Assembly: GCA_947500435.1 (NCBI GenBank)
Contig: CANMRV010000007.1
Coordinates: 186,001 to 250,000, forward strand
DNA: 64,000 nucleotides
Source: an uncultured Flavobacteriaceae bacterium
Lineage (GTDB): Bacteria > Bacteroidota > Bacteroidia > Flavobacteriales > Flavobacteriaceae
Direction of reading: 5' to 3'
The notes below the pieces were generated by a model. That model was not told the DNA's origin. It worked only from the letters and a program-made list of their open reading frames with translations, and searched no databases. Positions 59,702 through 64,000 of the stretch are shown in pieces (the stretch's first letter is position 1; each line of letters opens with the position of its first letter). Both the position numbers and the translations under genes were made by a program.

Positions 59702-60127
59702 CTACCTTTCAAAGGTTCGAATAAAACCATCCGCTGCTACACCATCATCAATTACCAAAGTACTCTTTTCATCTATTTCCAAGACACGGAATTTCGCCCC
59801 TAATATTTGAAGGGTACGAGTGGTATCTTGTTCATCGAATCCTACTGCGTAAATTCCTTTTAAAAGTCCTTGGTATATACTTTTCGGACCATCAGTGAGA
59901 ATGTTTGATTCGACTTCCAAGGTGCTTTCATCCATTATAAAATTCCAACTTACATCACCCTGATCATAATCTAAATCAATACCTTGAATTCCTCCACTAA
60001 CATTTTTCAAATGCCAGACTCCGGCGAGGGGATCTTGGGGTATTGTGTCATTTGAATCATTTGGATCATCACAACTCAAGCCAAAAAACAAAACGGCTAC
60101 AAACAGAAGTAAAAACTTTGCTTTCAT
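59702..60127 (-). CDS. Lipocalin-like lipoprotein
   Basis: 141 residues from the ATG at 60127, which begins a signal peptide with lipobox GLSC (Cys18); the longer frame to 60193 has no sensible N-terminus. Mature part begins with an Asp/Asn-rich linker and LAGVWHLKNVSGGIQG, the opening G-x-W strand of lipocalin-like Bacteroidetes lipoproteins, followed by antiparallel strands (VSWNFIMDESTLEVESN, TRTLQILGAKFRVLEID). Ligand unknown. Confidence 0.7.
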   Translation of the reverse strand: MKAKFLLLFVAVLFFGLSCDDPNDSNDTIPQDPLAGVWHLKNVSGGIQGIDLDYDQGDVSWNFIMDESTLEVESNILTDGPKSIYQGLLKGIYAVGFDEQDTTRTLQILGAKFRVLEIDEKSTLVIDDGVAADGFIRTFER

Positions 60128-60233
60128 AAGATTAGGGTTAAATTGTATTCTACAAAGATGGGGAATTGCTAGACTCGTTGCGCTAAAAATCAAATTTTAA
60201 CAAAGTGTTGAATTGCCTTAACAGAAGAATTTA

Positions 60234-60266
60234 AACAAAAAACGCCTAGCAAATTGCTTGGCGTTT
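60234..60266 (-). terminator. Terminator of the DUF6340 gene
   Basis: AAACGCCTAGCAA / TTGCTTGGCGTTT with one mismatch, T-rich on the minus strand, 22 bp after the stop. Confidence 0.78.
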
Positions 60267-60287
60267 CTTATACTATTTGACTTCAGC

Positions 60288-61337
60288 TTATTTTGCCAAC
60301 TGTCGGTTCAATTCTCTTTTTTGCGCCATTCTGTACTTCAAAATGTTAACATAACGAAGCGCTTCCTTCGTATCGTAATCAGAGTAAGAACGTTGTGCCC
60401 AATCTAAAGCTTTGTCCAAATCTCCATTGATTTCGTTGATAATCGCCATGTTGTAACATGCACGACCCGCAATCTTTCCATCAGGATTCGAAACTTCTTC
60501 TTTCCAAAGTTCAGCTGCACTATCCCATTTACCACTTTGAGCTCTTCGCATAGCGATTTCGAACTTGTCGGTTCCCTTTACGAAGTAGTCACGAGTAACT
60601 CTTCGCGACTGTGGCGTAATGCGTCTAGCGTAATAGTCGCCAATATGACTGCTCGTTTCAACAACCGCTTCTTTACGATTCATAATAGCCTTAACTGCTT
60701 TCATTGGATTAATTCCTTGTCCGCTATTAACCAAGTTGTTATTGAACGAATATTCGTCCAAAATTTCCTTTGTTGCAGGGTCGTAGATTCTCCATCCGTT
60801 TTGAATTTGAGTACGAAGTGTTAATGAAACCGCTGGAACCTTAGCTTTTATTCCTACCGGATTAGGAATCTCCATTTCAGTAGCCTGTACCGAAGCTTTA
60901 GTATTTGTATCGTAATATGCTAAGGAGAACAAAACGTCAACATCATGCTCCTCGCAAATTTTATCTACTTGATCCCAAGTCAAGGACGCAGGCAATACAC
61001 CTAAACCTTTTCTAACTTCAGGAATATCCTCTAAAATGGCCACTTTATCAAAACGCTGTAAACGTTCCAATTCAGATTTTACTGAAGCTAAAGAAGCCTC
61101 AGCACCATGTTTATCAAGATTTTTTCCTTCAGCGGTCAATATTTTGTCTATGGTATCGATACCGTGATTTCCTTCTGCGGGAAGGCTTCGGTTAATAATA
61201 CCAATATGTTGAACATCTGAAGCGATATGAACCGGAGCTGGTTCAACAGCACTCATTGTCAATTGGTTTGTTGCACTACAAGAAGCCAATAAAAGGCCAA
61301 TGCATGCAAACCCAAATAGTTGGTTTAAAGTTTTCAT
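60288..61337 (-). CDS. DUF6340 family lipoprotein
   Basis: 349 residues. Lipobox LLASC (Cys20). The N-terminal domain (about 35-230: HIGIINRSLP, LDKHGAEASLASVKSEL, CEEHDVDVLFSLAYYDT, GWRIYDPATKEILDEY) and a C-terminal pair of TPR-like helices (YNMAIINEINGDLDKALDWAQRSY) fit the Bacteroidetes family DUF6340. Periplasmic or outer-membrane anchored; function unknown. Single gene with its own terminator. Confidence 0.78.
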   Translation of the reverse strand: MKTLNQLFGFACIGLLLASCSATNQLTMSAVEPAPVHIASDVQHIGIINRSLPAEGNHGIDTIDKILTAEGKNLDKHGAEASLASVKSELERLQRFDKVAILEDIPEVRKGLGVLPASLTWDQVDKICEEHDVDVLFSLAYYDTNTKASVQATEMEIPNPVGIKAKVPAVSLTLRTQIQNGWRIYDPATKEILDEYSFNNNLVNSGQGINPMKAVKAIMNRKEAVVETSSHIGDYYARRITPQSRRVTRDYFVKGTDKFEIAMRRAQSGKWDSAAELWKEEVSNPDGKIAGRACYNMAIINEINGDLDKALDWAQRSYSDYDTKEALRYVNILKYRMAQKRELNRQLAK

Positions 61338-61525
61338 AGGACGTAGGTTTTATTCGTATAGTTGGTCAGCCTGTCATTTTTTTAGCTAACGCGCTTATTA
61401 CCAAACAGATAATTTGTGTAAATATTGTATGAAAACAGGTATTAAAAAGCTGTTTTTATTTACAAGAATCCCAGAAATAAATAGTCCTACCTGGTCATCG
61501 TCTTTAATATCAAAACCTACTTTCC

Positions 61526-61533
61526 TATCTTTA
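61526..61533 (+). promoter_or_regulatory. -7-like box directly before the DUF819 gene
   Basis: TATCTTTA, 4 nt before the ATG, identical in sequence and spacing to the xerD case. The start of transcription would fall on or next to the ATG. Confidence 0.35.
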
Positions 61534-61537
61534 GCCA

Positions 61538-62677
61538 ATGACCTTTATCGAAAATCCCGTTTACGTTCTGGCAGTTTTATGTTTAATGGTCATTTTGGCG
61601 AGGTATGCCGGTAAAACCAAACTGGGCGGAAAATTGGGTGCAGCTTTGCTTGTTATACTATTTACGGCAGTCGTTGCCAACCTTAAACTCATTCCCTCAG
61701 CTTCAAATAGTATTCCCTTGTATAGCGGAATCTTTACTTATTTGGCACCGATATCCATATTTTATTTGTTGTTGAATGTAAATTTACAATCCATTAAGAA
61801 GGCTGGAGCACCGATGATTATCCTTTTCTTGATAGGTTCTTTGGCAACGGTTTTGGGAATTCTGGCAGCTTGGTATCTGATTACCCCTGAGGAGGTCTTG
61901 GGTGAAAATGCCAATATTATTGCCGGAATGCTTACTGGCACATATACGGGGGGAAGCGTCAACTTCAACGCAGTGGCGTTAGAATATAATTTTCAAGAAC
62001 AGGGAGCCTTGTATGCAGGAACCATTGCCGTCGACAATGTGGTCACTGCGATATGGATTATTATAAACATTTTATTCCCAGTGGTTTTACGAACCTTCTG
62101 GAAAGATAAAAAAATTGAATCCAAAGTAACTGATGAGACTAATGACAAAGAGGAGGAGGATAAAATGGACTTCACCTCATTAATGTGGTTGCTATTTTTG
62201 GGAATAGCTGCCTTTTATATTTCGGAGTTGATAGGATTATTGCTCCCAAATGTTCCGTTTATATTGATTTTATCTACGCTGGGAATTTTATTGGCGCAAG
62301 TCCCATTGATTTCAAAACTTAAAGGAAGTCATACGCTAGGCCTCTACTTGATATTCCTATTTCTGGCGGTTATCGGAGCCTACTGCGAGATTAGCGCCGT
62401 CGTCGAGCTCAAAGAAGTCGGATGGACCTTATTCCTATTCACCTCTTTGGCAGTTTTGATTCATGGTGTTGTGATCATCATGCTTGGAGGAATCACATTT
62501 CGTGATTGGGAAATGGTGGCGATAGCCAGTCAAGCCAATATAGGCGGGAGTAGCAGCGCCATTGCCCTGGCAGAATCTTTTAAAAGAAAAGAACTTATCC
62601 TTCCAGGAATTCTGGTCGGAACTTTAGGGAATGCCCTCGGTACTTATCTCGGGTTTTTAATGGTAGGGCTTTTGTGA
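61538..62677 (+). CDS. DUF819 family membrane protein
   Basis: 379 residues with about ten membrane helices in two similar halves. The motif GTYTGGSVNFNAVA (about 132-145) and the second-half counterpart ASQANIGGSSSAIALAES (about 329-346) are glycine/serine-rich loops at equivalent positions, as in transporters with inverted-repeat topology. DUF819 proteins are putative transporters (YjcL-like); substrate unknown. Convergent with the LytTR gene, 7 bp apart. Confidence 0.85.
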   Translation: MTFIENPVYVLAVLCLMVILARYAGKTKLGGKLGAALLVILFTAVVANLKLIPSASNSIPLYSGIFTYLAPISIFYLLLNVNLQSIKKAGAPMIILFLIGSLATVLGILAAWYLITPEEVLGENANIIAGMLTGTYTGGSVNFNAVALEYNFQEQGALYAGTIAVDNVVTAIWIIINILFPVVLRTFWKDKKIESKVTDETNDKEEEDKMDFTSLMWLLFLGIAAFYISELIGLLLPNVPFILILSTLGILLAQVPLISKLKGSHTLGLYLIFLFLAVIGAYCEISAVVELKEVGWTLFLFTSLAVLIHGVVIIMLGGITFRDWEMVAIASQANIGGSSSAIALAESFKRKELILPGILVGTLGNALGTYLGFLMVGLL

Positions 62678-62684
62678 ATCTAAA

Positions 62685-63380
62685 TCATCCTAACAAGGCA
62701 TTGATATTTCCTTTGTACAACTTCCCAATAGGAATCTTATGTTCTCCAATACTAATCTGATTTCCTTCTATACTATCAATATAAATCTTAGCAACTATGA
62801 ACGATTTATGAACTTGAACAAAAGTCGAGTTCGAAAGCAAATCCAGCATATCTGAAATCTTCTCACGCACCAGAATAGTACTATTCTCTCTTACTACTTT
62901 GGAATAATTTCCAGCCGCTTCAACAAAAAGGATTTCATCAAGTCGCACCTGAATGTACTTTTTATTGCTATATAGAAAAATGCTTTTCCCTTCGGAACCT
63001 TCAGGGTTCAATTCCTTCCTAACACTAGCAAATTTCGAAACTGAAGCCTTGTTGACAGCTTTCAATAAACGTTCAAAACCAAAGGGTTTGAGCAGATAGT
63101 CTACTATTCCGTATTCATATCCTTCCAAAGCAAATTCCTGATAGGCCGTGGTAACAATAACTTTGGGAGGGGAAGACAAAGTCCTCAAGAATTCAAAGCC
63201 TTTGAGTTTTGGCATATTCAAATCCAAGAAAATAAGGTCTACAGAATGTTTGCTTAAGTATTCTAAAGCTTCTAAAGCATCATAACAATGCTTCATCAGT
63301 TTCAGATTAGGCAATACATCACAATACCCCTTGATGATTTCATGGGCCATATGCTCATCATCTATAATCAGATATTTCAT
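62685..63380 (-). CDS. LytTR family response regulator
   Basis: 231 residues. Receiver domain (1-120) with acidic pocket DDE (7-9), phosphoacceptor D53 in FLDLNMP and lysine in DYLLKPF; LytTR DNA-binding domain (about 130-231) with FLYSNKKYIQVRLDEILFVE and FVQVHKSFIVAKIYIDSIEG. Binds DNA through beta strands. Starts in an ATGA overlap with the sensor kinase gene. The regulated genes cannot be named; the adjacent DUF819 gene is one candidate. Confidence 0.93.
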   Translation of the reverse strand: MKYLIIDDEHMAHEIIKGYCDVLPNLKLMKHCYDALEALEYLSKHSVDLIFLDLNMPKLKGFEFLRTLSSPPKVIVTTAYQEFALEGYEYGIVDYLLKPFGFERLLKAVNKASVSKFASVRKELNPEGSEGKSIFLYSNKKYIQVRLDEILFVEAAGNYSKVVRENSTILVREKISDMLDLLSNSTFVQVHKSFIVAKIYIDSIEGNQISIGEHKIPIGKLYKGNINALLG

Positions 63381-64000
63381 GCTACAGTTAAGTTCAATTC
63401 AGCTACGTAAACGCCTTCAGCTTTAGAGAAAGATAGGGAATGTTTATTGGGATAAACCAATTGAAGTCTTCTTTTTAAATTTTTCAAACCAATACCTCCC
63501 GTTTCCGAAATCGATGCCGCTTCAAAATTATTTACTACTGAAAAATGAATTTGATTATCTCCGCTTTTAATGTTCACTTTTACGTAGGCATCTTCCCTTA
63601 AATTCTCGACGCCATGTTTAAAGGCATTTTCCAAAAGGATAATGAACAATAAGGGCTTGACCTTATAGCCTGATTCCGTAATATTCGTGTTCAATTCAAC
63701 ATCAATCTTTTTGTGATACCGCATTTGGTGCAGCTCAATATAATTCTTGAGGTATTTGATTTCCTCTTCAAGAGAGACCGAATCCTCTTGTCCGTTATAA
63801 ATACTATACCGCATGAGGTCTGACAGCTTTAAAATAAGTTCCTGTGCCTTTTTAGAATCTTTATCCACCAAACCATAGAGATTGTTCAACATATTAAAAA
63901 AGAAATGTGGATTTACCTGACTTTGCAGATGAGACAATTCATTTTTCTTATTCTCATTTCGCAGTTTCAGAACTTCCTTTAACTGCTTAATAACCCAAAG
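63377..64000 (-). CDS. LytS-type sensor histidine kinase, 5' end missing
   Basis: The frame is open to the window edge (21 more codons beyond the TTG at 63937, no stop), so the gene extends further right and that TTG is internal. Visible part: a coiled coil (KQLKEVLKLRNENKKNELSH), the His_kinase box QVNPHFFFNMLNNLYGLV with the phosphorylated histidine, N-box LLENAFKHGV and G-box GIGLKNLKRRL. The N-terminal membrane sensor part is outside. Overlaps the LytTR regulator gene by four bases: a two-component pair. Confidence 0.92.
   Translation of the reverse strand, partial: LWVIKQLKEVLKLRNENKKNELSHLQSQVNPHFFFNMLNNLYGLVDKDSKKAQELILKLSDLMRYSIYNGQEDSVSLEEEIKYLKNYIELHQMRYHKKIDVELNTNITESGYKVKPLLFIILLENAFKHGVENLREDAYVKVNIKSGDNQIHFSVVNNFEAASISETGGIGLKNLKRRLQLVYPNKHSLSFSKAEGVYVAELNLTVA

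Noticed and set aside
1..64000. tRNA, rRNA, CRISPR arrays, insertion sequences, prophage
   Set aside because: Looked for cloverleaf ends, regularly spaced repeats, transposase or phage proteins in the reading frames; none seen.

Overview
The window reads as a chromosomal segment of a marine-type member of the Flavobacteriaceae (Bacteroidetes). The evidence is the low GC, AT-rich spacers, -7 promoter boxes of the flavobacterial form TAnnTTTG, absence of convincing Shine-Dalgarno sequences, a type IX secretion (T9SS) C-terminal sorting domain, carotenoid genes, and many Bacteroidetes-type lipoproteins and families (head-GIN, DUF4097, DUF6340, LytTR/LytS, RDD-SpoIIM-MoxR-DUF58). I saw no tRNA, rRNA, CRISPR array, insertion sequence or prophage. 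It looks like core and semi-core chromosome rather than an island.

Layout. 1-1784: end of a carotenoid cluster (phytoene desaturase, cut by the left edge, and a fused lycopene cyclase). 1785-2464: the only gene-free stretch over 300 bp. 2465-6441: miaE, then ppk1-sixA and pdxH on the minus strand. 6549-10167: a five-gene minus-strand operon pyrR-pyrB-STAS-DUF3291-rnz, faced by a SRPBCC gene. 10296-12167: rpsA with a consensus promoter and a structured leader. 12428-16863: BON/LysM protein, an orphan gene behind a striking double palindrome, cmk and lon. 17106-20071: ECF sigma factor, anti-sigma-like protein and two predicted beta-solenoid envelope proteins. 20163-24860: a 1565-residue T9SS substrate fusing a sugar dehydrogenase, a di-heme region and three PA14 modules. 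25064-31780: transporter, M48 protease, GH31 alpha-glucosidase, glgB. 31978-38428: small lipoproteins, msrB, lpdA, a second sugar dehydrogenase, aroQ. 38519-42086: beta-barrel proteins and xerD. 42343-46830: GH13, M20 hydrolase, a second ECF system. 46827-50516: acyltransferase, Nudix, cyclophilin, TRIC-type channel, RDD. 50552-56844: the SpoIIM / membrane protein / DUF4129 / DUF4350 / MoxR / DUF58 operon. 56970-62677: gamma-glutamyltransferase, lipoproteins, DUF6340, DUF819. 62685-64000: LytTR regulator and its LytS-type kinase, cut by the right edge.

How genes work together. The pyrimidine genes are transcribed with RNase Z and two uncharacterised small proteins. GH31, GlgB and GH13 point to alpha-glucan turnover. 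Two ECF sigma factors each precede a membrane protein likely to control them and share a TGTAACA box upstream. The RDD/SpoIIM/MoxR/DUF58 block is the strongest candidate for a multi-protein membrane machine whose function is not established.

The non-coding sequence is unusually rich in structure: a perfect 26-bp-arm hairpin after the M20 gene, a double CGCTWAGCG palindrome, an 18-bp palindrome at the lpdA start site, heptameric repeats bracketing ppk1-sixA, and a promoter-terminator pair with no gene between lon and the first ECF gene (a candidate small RNA). All functions are inferred from sequence patterns read by eye; no search was run.
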